From positions 1 through 64,000 of the forward strand of contig JACRCX010000028.1 of the NCBI GenBank assembly GCA_016218815.1: a stretch of DNA of 64,000 nt, given 5' to 3'. Made by a program: the position numbers and the translations under genes. The notes below the pieces were generated by a model, which did no database searches, was not told the DNA's origin, and worked only from the letters and a program-made list of their open reading frames with translations. Positions 53,249-62,373 of the stretch are shown piece by piece. The first letter of the stretch is position 1. Every line of letters starts with the position of its first letter. Origin of the DNA: Deltaproteobacteria bacterium. GTDB taxonomy: Bacteria > Myxococcota_A > Polyangia > DRWM01 > JAAZOP01.

Positions 53249-54037
53249 CTACACCACGTCCTTCCGGCGGAAGATCAGCACGGCGAGGATGACCAGGCAG
53301 GCGGCATAAGCGAGGCCGTAGGCGACGGAGTAGCCGACGTAGTCCAGCGGCACGAAGCCGCGGTGCAGGTTCACGTAGCGGTCCTCGAACATCTCGCCGC
53401 TGGGGTAGAACAGGTAGAGGTTCGGCGTGAGATCGACGAGCAGCGAGAGCACGGTGCCGGTGAAACCTCCGGTCTTGCGCGAGGCCAGCTCGGCCAGGAC
53501 GTCGCCGTTGCGGCCGATGACGAAGACGCCGAAGGTGAAGATGCCGCTCATGAAGGGGGTGGCGAAGGAGGAGAAGAACACGGCGACCGCCGTGACGACG
53601 ACGGCCTCCACGGCAATCAGAGCCAGGAAGTAGGGCATCGCCGCCGGGATGGCCATGTCCTTGAAGGACAGGATGAAGACGAGCACCAGTCCCATGAGGC
53701 CGAGCGCCAGGAGGATGGTGACGGCGAGCCCGGCGAACTTGCCGAGGAGGAACTGCCAGCGGGCGATGGGCTTGGAGAGGACGGTGAAGAGCGTCTTGCG
53801 GTCCAGCTCCTTGTACAGGAGGTTGACGCCGGCGATCGTGGCCGCAATGACGGTGAACAGCGAGATGCCGGCCAGGCCCACATCGACCACGACGCGCTGT
53901 TCCTCGTGCAGCGACAGCTCGCCGAGCACCAGGCCGAAGAAGAGCATCGCGACGGCGAAGAACAGGATGCCGTAGAGCAGGCGGTCGCGGACGGCCTGGC
54001 GGAAGGTGCTCCGCGCGATGGCCCAGAGCGCGTTCAT
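53249..54037 (-). CDS. ABC-2 type transporter permease
   Basis: A 262-residue inner-membrane permease of the ABC-2/NosY type with six predicted spans. Typical features: ALWAIARSTFRQAVRDRLLYG at the N-terminus, AGVNLLYKELDRKTLFTVLS KP-type loop carrying the conserved Glu, and a final span AYAACLVILAVLIFRRKDVV. It needs an ATPase partner, which is not in the neighbourhood. The start may be GTG 54040 or ATG 54037; a TTCATC/TATGCT pair ends 5 or 8 nt before them, so again the mRNA may be leaderless. The substrate is unknown. Confidence 0.82.
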   Translation of the reverse strand: MNALWAIARSTFRQAVRDRLLYGILFFAVAMLFFGLVLGELSLHEEQRVVVDVGLAGISLFTVIAATIAGVNLLYKELDRKTLFTVLSKPIARWQFLLGKFAGLAVTILLALGLMGLVLVFILSFKDMAIPAAMPYFLALIAVEAVVVTAVAVFFSSFATPFMSGIFTFGVFVIGRNGDVLAELASRKTGGFTGTVLSLLVDLTPNLYLFYPSGEMFEDRYVNLHRGFVPLDYVGYSVAYGLAYAACLVILAVLIFRRKDVV

Positions 54038-54045
54038 CACGGGGG

Positions 54046-54074
54046 AGCATAGCTCACCCGCGCCCTGCGATGAA
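54046..54074 (-). promoter_or_regulatory. possible promoter of ABC-2 permease gene
   Basis: TTCATC, 17 nt, TATGCT on the minus strand, with the -10 ending 8 nt before the ATG at 54037. Confidence 0.35.
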
Positions 54075-54090
54075 ACTGCCGGGGGGCCGG

Positions 54091-54122
54091 AACCGAAAAC
54101 TGAAAACTGAAAACTGAAAACC
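54091..54122. repeat. 7-nt tandem repeat (gaaaact)
   Basis: Four copies of gaaaact between the permease gene and the end of the HD-GYP gene. AT-rich simple sequence, conspicuous in this GC-rich DNA. Confidence 0.8.
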
Positions 54123-54124
54123 CC

Positions 54125-55738
54125 TCAACCGGCCGTGTCGGCCACCCTGTAGACCTCGCCCTCGACGAAGAGGCGGACGAGGTCGGCGTCGAGGTGGCGG
54201 TCCTTGGTCTCGAGCCAGAGGATGTCGAGGGCGCGGGGGGTGGGGACGGCGCGCTTGTACGGCCGGTCCGAAGCGGTCAGGGCGTCGTAGATGTCGGCGA
54301 CGGCCATCATCTTGGACTGGATCGGGATGTCATCGGCGTGCAGGCCGCGAGGATAGCCGGTGCCGTCGATCTTCTCGTGGTGCGAGGCGGCGATGAGCGG
54401 CAGACGGTAGAAGCGGCGGCCCCAGGGGATCCGCGAGAGGAAGTCGAAGGTGTGCTGGGCGTGCGACTGGATCTCGCGCACCTCGGCGGCGTTGAGGCTG
54501 CCGCGCGCGATCTGCAGGCTCTCCATCTCGCCCGGCAGGAGGAGCGGCCGTCGCCCTCCCTCCGGCGTCAGGTAGGTCATCGCCGCGACCTCGGTCAGCC
54601 GTCCCGCGTCGCCTTGCGCCAGCACGGTCGGCTCGTTCGCGGCCTTGATCAGGCGGAGCGACTCGTCGAGCAGGCGCACCTGCTCGGCCAGCTCGGCCTC
54701 CAGCGTCTCGACCTCGGCGCGCGACGCGCCGCGTTCCAGCAACTCGAGCTTCCGGCGGTACATGTCGACCTCCGCGGACTGCCGCGCGTACTGGAAGCGG
54801 GCGAGGATCAGCTCGAGCGTCCCGGGGTAGAGCTTCTTGGCCTTGAGCAGCACTTCCTCGCGGACGCCGACCTTGCCGAAGTCGTGCAGCAGGGCGGCGT
54901 AGCGCAGCTCCTGCAGGTCGTCCGGACCGAAGCGGACGGCGTCGAGCCAGCCGCGATCGCAGGCGTCGACCTTGCGCGCCAGCTCGACGGTGAGCGAAGC
55001 GACGCGGACGGAGTGGCCCATCGTCGTCGGGTCGCGCTGTTCGATGGCGTGCACGGACGCCTGGACGAAGCCGTCGAACGCCCTGGCCATGTCCTCGTAG
55101 AGCATGGCGTTCTCGATGGCCACGGCGGCCTGGGCGGAAAGGGCGGAGAGGAGCTGCTCGCTGCGACGGTCGAAGGGCACGACGCGGGTCTCGAAGTCGG
55201 CCGGGGCGGCGAGCGGCCCGTCGCCGAGCTTGCGGTTGATGAGCTGCAGGACGCCGATCAGCTCGTCGGCGTGGGAGAGCATGGGCCAGACGAGCATGGA
55301 GCGGCTCTTGTAGCCGAAGCGCGTGTCGAAGGAGCGGTCCATGTGGAACGGCGCGTCGGCGGGCGGGTTGTAGGCGTCGGGGAGGTTGAGCGGCCGGCGG
55401 GAGACGGCGACGGAGCCGGCCACCGAGGTCATCGAGATGGGGACGGTGAACTCGCCGGTGGCCGGGAGCTGCACGGAGTCGTTGCGCGCCAGCTTGAAAC
55501 GCAGCGTCGTCGGCGGTTGCCCGCGCTCGGGCCGTTCCACCACGTACAGCGATGCGGCGTCGGCGCCGGTGATGCGGCAGGCCTGGGCGACGATCCGCGC
55601 CAACAGCACGGAAAGGTCGCGCTCGGCCGAAAGCGCGACGCCGATCGCGACGAGGTCGGCGACCTCCGCCTCCCGCCGGGCCAGCTCGGCCTCCAGCTCG
55701 CGCACGCGGGGCGCGGGATCGTGGTCGGCGTCGGTCAC
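54125..55738 (-). CDS. GAF-HD-GYP putative c-di-GMP phosphodiesterase
   Basis: A 537-residue cytoplasmic protein: N-terminal coiled coil, GAF domain (about 25-195, ITGADAASLYVVERP ... MLVWPMLSHADELIGVLQLI), then an HD-GYP domain. The domain contains GHSVRVASLTVELA, LLHDFGKVGV and ASHHEKIDGTGYPRGLH, so the metal-binding His/Asp and the GYP motif are intact. Between HDFGK and HHEKIDGTGYP there is an insertion of roughly 100 residues, partly coiled coil, absent from standard HD-GYP domains. It starts with GTG overlapping the phoH stop (GTGA). Confidence 0.9.
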   Translation of the reverse strand: MTDADHDPAPRVRELEAELARREAEVADLVAIGVALSAERDLSVLLARIVAQACRITGADAASLYVVERPERGQPPTTLRFKLARNDSVQLPATGEFTVPISMTSVAGSVAVSRRPLNLPDAYNPPADAPFHMDRSFDTRFGYKSRSMLVWPMLSHADELIGVLQLINRKLGDGPLAAPADFETRVVPFDRRSEQLLSALSAQAAVAIENAMLYEDMARAFDGFVQASVHAIEQRDPTTMGHSVRVASLTVELARKVDACDRGWLDAVRFGPDDLQELRYAALLHDFGKVGVREEVLLKAKKLYPGTLELILARFQYARQSAEVDMYRRKLELLERGASRAEVETLEAELAEQVRLLDESLRLIKAANEPTVLAQGDAGRLTEVAAMTYLTPEGGRRPLLLPGEMESLQIARGSLNAAEVREIQSHAQHTFDFLSRIPWGRRFYRLPLIAASHHEKIDGTGYPRGLHADDIPIQSKMMAVADIYDALTASDRPYKRAVPTPRALDILWLETKDRHLDADLVRLFVEGEVYRVADTAG

Positions 55739-56811
55739 TTGCCTTCCCCTTCCGTGCGCGGCGGCACGGCCTGGGTGCGCTCGCGTTCGTAGGCGAGGAT
55801 GATCTTCTGCACCAGCGGGTGCCGGACCACGTCCTTCTCCGTGAAGGTGCAGATGCGGATGCCCTGCACCTCGGCCAGCAGCTCGCGCGCCTCGACCAGC
55901 CCGGAGCACATGCCGACAGGCAGGTCGATCTGCGTGACGTCCCCGGTGACGACGGCCTGGGAGTTGTAGCCCAGGCGGGTGAGGAACATCTTCATCTGCT
56001 CGTGGGTGGTGTTCTGGGCCTCGTCGAGGATGATGAACGAGTTGTTGAGGGTGCGGCCGCGCATGAACGCCAGCGGCGCGACCTCGATGAAGCCGCGCCC
56101 CATCATCTCCTGCACCCGCTCGATGCCCATCATGTCGTGCAGCGCGTCGTAGAGCGGGCGGAGATAGGGATTGACCTTCTCCACCAGGTCGCCCGGCAGG
56201 AAACCGAGCCGCTCGCCGGCCTCGACCGCGGGCCGCGTGAGCACGATGCGCTGGTAGCGCTTGGCCTGGAAGGCGGCGATCGCGGCGGCCATGGCGAGGT
56301 AGGTCTTGCCGGTGCCGGCGGGACCGACGGCGAGCACGAGGTCGTGGGTGCGGAGGGCCTCGAGGTAGCGCTGCTGGTTGGCGCCACGGGGCGTCACGGC
56401 ACGACGGCCCGGCGTGACCAGAACGACGTCGGCGTGCAGGGCGCGCAGCCGGACCGGCTCGCCCTGGGACACGAGCGAGACCGCCTGCTCGACCTCCTGC
56501 GCGCGCAGGGGCGCGCCGGTCGCGGCCAGCTCGAGGAGCTGGAGCAGCGCGCGACGCGCCTGGTCGACCGCGTCGTCGGTGCCCTGGAGCTGGATCCGGT
56601 CACCGCGCGTGCCGGCCAGCGCGCCGAACGAGGCCGCGACGTGGCGCAGGTTGCGGCACTGCGGGCCCAGCACCTTGCGCAGGGTCTCCGGGTCCTCGAC
56701 GGCAATCTCCGTCACCGGCAGCCCGGGCTCCAGCCCGCCGTTGCCGCTCGAAGCCGTCCCGCTTCCCCCGTTGCACGATCCCGACTGACGCTCCTCGACG
56801 GGTTCCCTCAT
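55735..56811 (-). CDS. phoH: PhoH family ATPase
   Basis: A 358-residue PhoH/YbeZ family P-loop protein, linked in other bacteria to RNA handling together with YbeY. The N-terminal KH-like part ([20 protein letters not shown]) precedes the ATPase: [20 protein letters not shown] for Walker [21 protein letters not shown] for Walker B and [12 protein letters not shown]. The ATG at 56811 is chosen because a TTGTCC/TATGTT promoter overlaps the earlier ATG at 56832 and ends 9 nt before it. Usually ybeY or a 7TM-HD gene follows; here a GAF-HD-GYP gene is coupled by GTGA. Confidence 0.95.
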   Translation of the reverse strand: MREPVEERQSGSCNGGSGTASSGNGGLEPGLPVTEIAVEDPETLRKVLGPQCRNLRHVAASFGALAGTRGDRIQLQGTDDAVDQARRALLQLLELAATGAPLRAQEVEQAVSLVSQGEPVRLRALHADVVLVTPGRRAVTPRGANQQRYLEALRTHDLVLAVGPAGTGKTYLAMAAAIAAFQAKRYQRIVLTRPAVEAGERLGFLPGDLVEKVNPYLRPLYDALHDMMGIERVQEMMGRGFIEVAPLAFMRGRTLNNSFIILDEAQNTTHEQMKMFLTRLGYNSQAVVTGDVTQIDLPVGMCSGLVEARELLAEVQGIRICTFTEKDVVRHPLVQKIILAYERERTQAVPPRTEGEGK

Positions 56812-56820
56812 CTGGCCCGC

Positions 56821-56849
56821 AACATAGCCCATCGGAGGGGCGTGGACAA
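56821..56849 (-). promoter_or_regulatory. promoter of phoH-HD-GYP operon
   Basis: TTGTCC, 17 nt, TATGTT on the minus strand, the -10 ending 9 nt before the ATG at 56811. Confidence 0.5.
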
Positions 56850-56911
56850 CGAGAGAGCAGGGCGCGGAGGGGAGGGGAAGGGGGCGAGAGTCTCCCGACG
56901 CCGATGCCGGC

Positions 56912-56940
56912 TTGACGGTCGGGTGGGGCGGCTCTACGGT
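56912..56940 (+). promoter_or_regulatory. promoter of TIGR01777-type SDR gene
   Basis: TTGACG, 17 nt, TACGGT, with only 6 nt between the -10 and the ATG at 56947. Confidence 0.6.
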
Positions 56941-56946
56941 GGGCCG

Positions 56947-57855
56947 ATGGGCGGGGGAGATGCGAGACTGGTGGCGGTCACCGGCTCGACGGGATTGATC
57001 GGGCGGTCACTCTGCGCGCGGCTGGTGGGTGGCGGATTCCGCGTCCGACGCCTGGTGCGGCGAGCGGCGAGACGCGCCGACGAGACGTCCTGGGATCCAT
57101 CAGCCGCAAGGCTCGACTCCGCGGTGTTCGACGGCGTGGACGCGGTGGTCCACTTGGCGGGCGAGAACCTCTCGGCCGGACGATGGACGCGGCTGCGCAA
57201 GGAGTCGCTCCTGCGAAGTCGCGTGGAGGGAACCGGACTCTTGGCCCGCACCCTGGCCGCCCTCCCCCGCCCGCCGGGCGTGCTGCTCTCGGCGTCGGCC
57301 GTCGGCTGGTACGGCGACCGCGGCGACGAGGAACTCGACGAGTCGTCCGCGCCGGGCTCGGGCTTCCTGGCCGACGTCTGCGCCCGCTGGGAAGCCGCGA
57401 CGGAGCCCGCACGCGATACCGGGATTCGTGTCGTGCTCCTGCGGTCGGGCGTGGTCCTCTCGGGGGACGGCGGCGCGCTGCCGCGGATGGCGCGGCCGTT
57501 CCGGCTGTTCGCCGGCGGGCGCGTCGGCTCCGGACGCCAGTGGGTGAGTTGGATCGCGCGCGAGGACGCGGTCGGGGCCATCCTGCACCTGCTGTCCGCG
57601 GGGGAGGTGAGCGGCCCCGTCAATCTCGTGGCGCCGCAGCCCACGACCAACGCCGAGCTGTCGCGCGCGATCGGCCGCGCGCTGCACCGGCCGTGCTGGC
57701 TGCCTGTCCCCCGCTTCGCCCTGCGCCTGGCCTTCGGCGAGATGGCTGACGTCGTCCTGGGCAGCACACGGGTCCTCCCCCGCCGCCTCACCGCCTCGGG
57801 GTACGCCTTTCGCTGCCCAAACCTCGCAGCGACGCTCGCCACCGAGCTGGGATGA
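56947..57855 (+). CDS. TIGR01777-family NAD(P)-dependent epimerase (YfcH-like)
   Basis: A 302-residue SDR protein of the YfcH/SDR39U1 type. VAVTGSTGLIGRSLCARLVG is the nucleotide-binding motif, DAVVHLAGENLSAGRWT is the family hallmark (HLAGEN), and SASAVGWYGDRGDEELDE contains the SAvg(Y/W)YG motif. VSWIAREDAVGAI matches the family's substrate loop. Physiological substrate unknown. The start lies 6 nt after a TACGGT -10 and has no ribosome site, so the transcript should be leaderless. Confidence 0.93.
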   Translation: MGGGDARLVAVTGSTGLIGRSLCARLVGGGFRVRRLVRRAARRADETSWDPSAARLDSAVFDGVDAVVHLAGENLSAGRWTRLRKESLLRSRVEGTGLLARTLAALPRPPGVLLSASAVGWYGDRGDEELDESSAPGSGFLADVCARWEAATEPARDTGIRVVLLRSGVVLSGDGGALPRMARPFRLFAGGRVGSGRQWVSWIAREDAVGAILHLLSAGEVSGPVNLVAPQPTTNAELSRAIGRALHRPCWLPVPRFALRLAFGEMADVVLGSTRVLPRRLTASGYAFRCPNLAATLATELG

Positions 57856-57904
57856 GCGCGCCGCGGACGCATCCGCGGCCTGCACCAATCCATGAAAAAC
57901 GCGG

Positions 57905-57933
57905 TTGATGTTCGTATCCGTCAGGGTTATTAT
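57905..57933 (+). promoter_or_regulatory. strong promoter of DUF4143 ATPase gene
   Basis: TTGATG, exactly 17 nt, TATTAT, in a short AT-richer stretch. The -10 ends 6 nt before a GTG at 57940. Confidence 0.65.
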
Positions 57934-57939
57934 CGGATT

Positions 57940-59271
57940 GTGGATCGTGATCTTCAGGCTTCGTTGCTGAAGGACAATCCGTGGATCTCTGCCCCGGATA
58001 CCCTCGACGCTTGGCTCCACCGCCGCCTGCCGGATGCCTTCGTCCCCCGACTCCAGCTCGCCAGCGCCGCCGAACGCTGGAGCCAGGCCGATCAGGCGCA
58101 CCTCGTCGTCGGTCCCCGCCAGTGCGGCAAGTCCACCGCGATCTGGTCGTGGCTCGCTCGACGCGCCAAACCCGTGCTCTACGTGGACTGCGAGCTGTCG
58201 CCCGTACGCGAGTGGTGCCGCTCGCCACCCCTCTTCCTCGCCGACCTCGAACGACTCGCGCCCGCCGGCACTCCCGTCTTCTTCGACGAGATCCAGCACC
58301 TGGACGAAGCCGCCCTCTTCCTCAAGGGACTCGTCGACCGGCGCCCCGGCATGCCCCTCCTGGTCACCGGCAGCAGCTCCTTCCAACTCCGATCGCGCAC
58401 GCGCGAATCGCTCGCCGGACGCGCCAGCCGCACCCGGCTCTTCCCCTTCTCCCTCGCCGAAGCGTGCGGTGACGCCCCGCTAGCGCCCCCCGCCGCGCGG
58501 GCGGCGACGATCCGGGACCGCTTCGAACGGCACGTCATCTTCGGCGGCTACCCCCGCGCATGGCTCGCCGATCGTCCGGAGCAGGTGCTTCTCGATCTCG
58601 TCGAGGCGATCCTCTCGCGGGACGCGAGCGACCTGGGCCGCATCGCGCGGCCCGAGGCGTTCCGCCGCCTGCTGCGCCTCGCGGCCGGCCAGGCCGGGAA
58701 CCTCGTGAACTTCGCCGAGTGGTCGGGCCTCCTCGGCATCAGCCGCGACACCGTCGCCGCCTATGTCGAGATCCTCGAGTCGGTCCACATCCTCGTGCAA
58801 CTGCCCCCCTTCGCCGGCGGCAAACGCTCCGAGCTGACCGGACGGCCGAAGATCTTCCTCGTGGATAACGGCCTCCGCAACCACCTCACGGGCGACTTCC
58901 GCCGGCTGGCCGACCGCGTCGATGCCGGCGCCGTGCTGGAGAACTGGGCGTTCGGCGAGCTGTGGAAGGCATTGCCGGCCGGCGCCACGCTGCACTACTG
59001 GCGCAGCAGCTCCAAGGCCGAGGTCGACTTCGTCGTGCTCACCCCCGGCGGCCCGATCGGCGTCGAAGTGAAGGCGCACGCGATGGATCGACCGCGCCTC
59101 GAGCGCTCCTCGCGCAGCTTCCTCGACGCCTATCGGCCCCCCCGCTTCGTCGTCCTGAACCTCGAATTGGAGCACCGCGAGACGCTCGACGGCGTCGAAG
59201 TGCGCTGGACGACGCCCGAACACCTCGCGTCCGCCGTGCTCGCGCCTCCCCCACGGCCGTCAAGACGCTGA
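57940..59271 (+). CDS. AAA ATPase with DUF4143 domain
   Basis: A 443-residue P-loop ATPase of the family pairing an AAA domain with a C-terminal DUF4143 nuclease-like domain. Walker A is HLVVGPRQCGKSTAIW, Walker B is PVFFDEIQHLD, sensor-like TGSSSFQLRS follows. The C-terminal part has DNGLRNHLTGDF and the endonuclease-like ENWAFGELWKAL ... HYWRSSSKAEVDFVV ... GVEVKAHAM, in which Glu, Asp-Phe and ExK match the PD-(D/E)xK pattern. The frame is open from ATG 57892, but the first 16 codons lie in a TTGATG/TATTAT promoter, so GTG 57940 is preferred. Such genes are often mobile. Confidence 0.85.
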   Translation: MDRDLQASLLKDNPWISAPDTLDAWLHRRLPDAFVPRLQLASAAERWSQADQAHLVVGPRQCGKSTAIWSWLARRAKPVLYVDCELSPVREWCRSPPLFLADLERLAPAGTPVFFDEIQHLDEAALFLKGLVDRRPGMPLLVTGSSSFQLRSRTRESLAGRASRTRLFPFSLAEACGDAPLAPPAARAATIRDRFERHVIFGGYPRAWLADRPEQVLLDLVEAILSRDASDLGRIARPEAFRRLLRLAAGQAGNLVNFAEWSGLLGISRDTVAAYVEILESVHILVQLPPFAGGKRSELTGRPKIFLVDNGLRNHLTGDFRRLADRVDAGAVLENWAFGELWKALPAGATLHYWRSSSKAEVDFVVLTPGGPIGVEVKAHAMDRPRLERSSRSFLDAYRPPRFVVLNLELEHRETLDGVEVRWTTPEHLASAVLAPPPRPSRR

Positions 59272-59775
59272 TGGCCCGCCTCGCCCGCGATGACGTGAGT
59301 CCTCGCCGCACTCCGTCGTGACGTCCGCGCGCGCGTGAGCCGCATCAGCCTGGAAGAGAAGGCACACGACGGACGTCGTGAAGCACGGGGCGGAGCCGGC
59401 CGCGAGGATCTTCCGCGCTCTCAGGATCTTGCGTCAGTTCTCTGGTGGCGAGAGGGACATCTGCTATCCGGCTGCCTGCCGCGCGACGCTCTGGCCCGTG
59501 CATGTCGAGGTGTAGTACCCCACGCCGCGAGGTTGACCCCGAACGCCGTGGCCGCCAAGTCCTCGACACCGCTCGCCAGCCGCGAGTCGTTCTTGCGCCG
59601 GACTGCACCGTGACGTAGAAGATACCTCATGCTTCCTCCGCTCGTTCCCGCAGGGCGACCGCTCCGGTCCCCGCCGGCTTCGCCCGTGGGGTGCAGGTTC
59701 CACGCAAGAACGCGCTTCGACCAACCACCATCCCAAGGTCGCGCTGTAGGCTGCTGCCCGTCGAGGTTGGGGCGG
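59272..59775. other. 500-nt stretch without a supported gene
   Basis: No gene is convincing here. On the minus strand 59421-59629 is open ([20 protein letters not shown] ... then TGA, 69 codons) but shows no family, and its reading frame blurs into another after about 45 codons, so it may be a decayed gene. A TAGGCT -10-like element lies about 25 nt before the lipoprotein start at 59776, without a clear -35. Confidence 0.5.
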
Positions 59776-62178
59776 ATGGAATCGCGGCGCCTGGTTGTCC
59801 TGGCCACGTGCGTCAACTGCGCGTGGGCGGCGTGCGGCGGCTCGACATCGACGCGAGATGCCGCCGGCGAAAACGGAGACCCGTTCGACGTGCCGGCCGG
59901 GGATGTCCCGCTGGAGGCCGACGTTCCCGATCGCGACGACGGAACGTTCATGGAGGACGACGGTGTGGTCGACGGAGTCGACGCGGTCGACGGCATCGAC
60001 GGCACCGAGGACGCCGGCGATGCCGAGGCCGCCGGCCCGGTCTGCGGCGACGGACGGCTCGACGACGGCGAGGACTGCGACGACGGCAACCTCGACGACA
60101 CGGACGGGTGCGTCGCGGGCTGTCGCCTGGCCCGCTGCGGAGATGGCCATGTCCGCACGGGCGTCGAGGCATGCGACCGGGACGCCGAGCGAAGCTGCAC
60201 AACCCCGTGCGACTCGATCGGCGGGCAGGATTGCACGTCGAGCTGCACCTGGGGAGAGTGCGTCCCGCCCACGGAGACGTGCAACGGACGGGACGACGAC
60301 TGCGACGGGGCACCGGACAACGGCTTCGAGTGCGCGAGCGGAGCGTCGGCGACGTGCGAGACGGCGTGCGCCACAGGCGGTACGCGAACGTGCTCGGACG
60401 CGTGCACCTGGTCCTTCTGCGACGGCGATTGTGTCTGCAACCCCGACGGATTCTGTTGGTTGAACCCGCTGCCGCAGGGCGCCACCCTGCTGAATGCGTG
60501 GGGTTCGGGTCCCTCCGACATCTGGGCCGTCGGCGAGGTCGGGACCGCCCTGCACTGGGACGGCACGCGTTGGTCGCTCTTTGCGACGGGGACCCGGAAC
60601 AGCCTCGAGGCCGTCCGCGGCACGGGGCCGGCCGACGTCTGGGCCGTCGGCCGGGGCGGCACCATCCTGCACTGGGATGGGACGAACTGGACCGACACTC
60701 CCTCTGGGACCACCCTGGATCTTCTCGGGGTCTTCGCCCTCGGTCCCGCCGACGTGTGGGCCGTGGGCGGCGAGTGGATGTCGCCGGCCGTGGGAATCAC
60801 GCTCCACTGGGACGGCGCGACCTGGACGAACGTTTCATCCGGGGTGCGCCAGCAACTCCTCGCGGTGTGGGCCTTCTCGGCCTCCGACGCGTGGGCCGCC
60901 GGCATGGACGGGAACGTCATCCGTTGGGACGGCGCTCGCTGGTCGAGCGCGCCGGGCGTCGGATTCACCGTCTTCTCCCTGTGGGCCTTCGGGACCTCCG
61001 ATCTGTGGGTCGCCGGCCACTATGGTGCGTTCGCCCATTGGGACGGGGCGGCCTGGACGTCGAGCGTTCTGCCCGCCTTCGCTGGATGCAACGTCGAGCG
61101 GCTCGGCGGAACGGGGCCTTCCGATCTCTGGGCCTTGGCGGAATCCTGTGGCGTGGGGCACTGGGACGGCTCCGGCTGGACGACGACGCATACCGGGAAC
61201 GAAGCGTTGGGTCTGTGGCTCTCGTCGACCACGGATGGATGGATCGTCGGTGACCGCGGCAGCATGTACCGCTGGAACGGTTCCGCCTGGAACCCTGCTT
61301 CGTCCGGCTACCGCGGGGGCTACATCTTTGAGGACGTCTGGGCGGCGGGCACCGACGACGTGTGGGCCGTGGGGCTCTGGTACAGCCCGGGCGGCAGTGC
61401 GATCCTGCACTGGGACGGGGCGAGGTGGGCCGCGATCGACCTCGGTTCGAGCACCTACCTCAGGTCGGTCTGGGGCGCCACGTCCTCCCAGGTGTGGGCC
61501 GCGGGGGATGGGGGAACGGTGCTCCGATCGGACGGCAGCGCTTGGTCGCCCGTCCCCGTGGGAACCACCGCCAACTTCACGGGCCTCTGGGGTGCTTCGG
61601 CGTCGGACGTGTGGGCGGTGGGTGAGGCAGCGTTCCCGGTCTTCCACTGGGACGGGAGCAACTGGACGCCGGTGTACGCGTCCGACGACCCTGGGGTCTT
61701 CGCTGCGACGGGCGTCTGGGGCGCGGCTTCGTCCGACGTGTGGACCGTCGGCTGGAATGGCGCCGACGCCGGGGCATTCCACTGGGATGGAACGACATGG
61801 GCACAGGTTGCGGTCCCCGCCGCTTGGCACGACTTCGTCAGGGCGGTCTCAGGCAGCGGCCCGGATGACGTGTGGGCTCTCGGGGGCTATCGCTACGGCT
61901 GGGACAGCGATGATGGCGTGCCCTACGTATTCCACTGGGACGGCGGGAGTTGGTCCGAGCTGGCATCGCCGATCGCGGCGGAGTTCGATGCGGTCTGGGC
62001 CTCGGCTCCCGACGACGCGTGGGCGGTCGGCTGCGGAGCCATCATTCATTGGGACGGGACCGGCTGGACCGAGATGTCCTCGCCGGCCGCGGACTGCCTG
62101 CTCGGAGTCGCCGGGGTCGACGCCTCCGACGTGTGGGTCGTCGGCGGCGCCGGGACGATCCTGCGGCGACGCCGCTGA
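59776..62178 (+). CDS. large Cys-rich/beta-propeller-like lipoprotein
   Basis: An 800-residue surface lipoprotein. The signal ([17 protein letters not shown]) ends at a plausible lipid Cys. After an acidic linker comes a Cys-rich DUF4215-like block ([31 protein letters not shown]) and one MopE-type metal motif ([18 protein letters not shown]). From about residue 235 to the end there are some 14 repeats of the form (I/A)LHWDG..W ... G ... [11 protein letters not shown], about 38-45 residues each, likely forming one or two beta-propellers. Such proteins are frequent in Myxococcota. They are probably adhesins or scaffold proteins; no enzymatic motif is seen. Confidence 0.82.
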   Translation: MESRRLVVLATCVNCAWAACGGSTSTRDAAGENGDPFDVPAGDVPLEADVPDRDDGTFMEDDGVVDGVDAVDGIDGTEDAGDAEAAGPVCGDGRLDDGEDCDDGNLDDTDGCVAGCRLARCGDGHVRTGVEACDRDAERSCTTPCDSIGGQDCTSSCTWGECVPPTETCNGRDDDCDGAPDNGFECASGASATCETACATGGTRTCSDACTWSFCDGDCVCNPDGFCWLNPLPQGATLLNAWGSGPSDIWAVGEVGTALHWDGTRWSLFATGTRNSLEAVRGTGPADVWAVGRGGTILHWDGTNWTDTPSGTTLDLLGVFALGPADVWAVGGEWMSPAVGITLHWDGATWTNVSSGVRQQLLAVWAFSASDAWAAGMDGNVIRWDGARWSSAPGVGFTVFSLWAFGTSDLWVAGHYGAFAHWDGAAWTSSVLPAFAGCNVERLGGTGPSDLWALAESCGVGHWDGSGWTTTHTGNEALGLWLSSTTDGWIVGDRGSMYRWNGSAWNPASSGYRGGYIFEDVWAAGTDDVWAVGLWYSPGGSAILHWDGARWAAIDLGSSTYLRSVWGATSSQVWAAGDGGTVLRSDGSAWSPVPVGTTANFTGLWGASASDVWAVGEAAFPVFHWDGSNWTPVYASDDPGVFAATGVWGAASSDVWTVGWNGADAGAFHWDGTTWAQVAVPAAWHDFVRAVSGSGPDDVWALGGYRYGWDSDDGVPYVFHWDGGSWSELASPIAAEFDAVWASAPDDAWAVGCGAIIHWDGTGWTEMSSPAADCLLGVAGVDASDVWVVGGAGTILRRRR

Positions 62179-62299
62179 AGAGTCGGGGGGCTCCAGGGGA
62201 CCCGCACTTGCCCTGCTGCGTGCCGCATCCCGAACGGAGCGTCTTGCCCCCTCCGCGGGCCGTCGACCCCGGAAGCAGCAGCCGCCCGGCTGCCCGTCC

Positions 62300-62329
62300 G
62301 CGTCTCTGCATCTCTGCGCGAGATTCGGT
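62300..62329 (-). repeat. 30-nt dispersed repeat, inverted copy
   Basis: Reverse complement matches 29354-29383 at 29 of 30 positions. It lies in the 195-nt gap between the convergent lipoprotein and HExxH genes; nothing else is seen in that gap. Confidence 0.8.
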
Positions 62330-62373
62330 CCCCCGCCGGAAGCCCTGCACGTCGCGCGTGCACCTCGGCCCCC

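Noticed and set aside
59421-59629. 69-codon minus-strand ORF between two lipoprotein/ATPase genes
   Set aside because: No ribosome site, no recognisable domain and a blurred frame. Listed only as a possible decayed gene inside an empty stretch.
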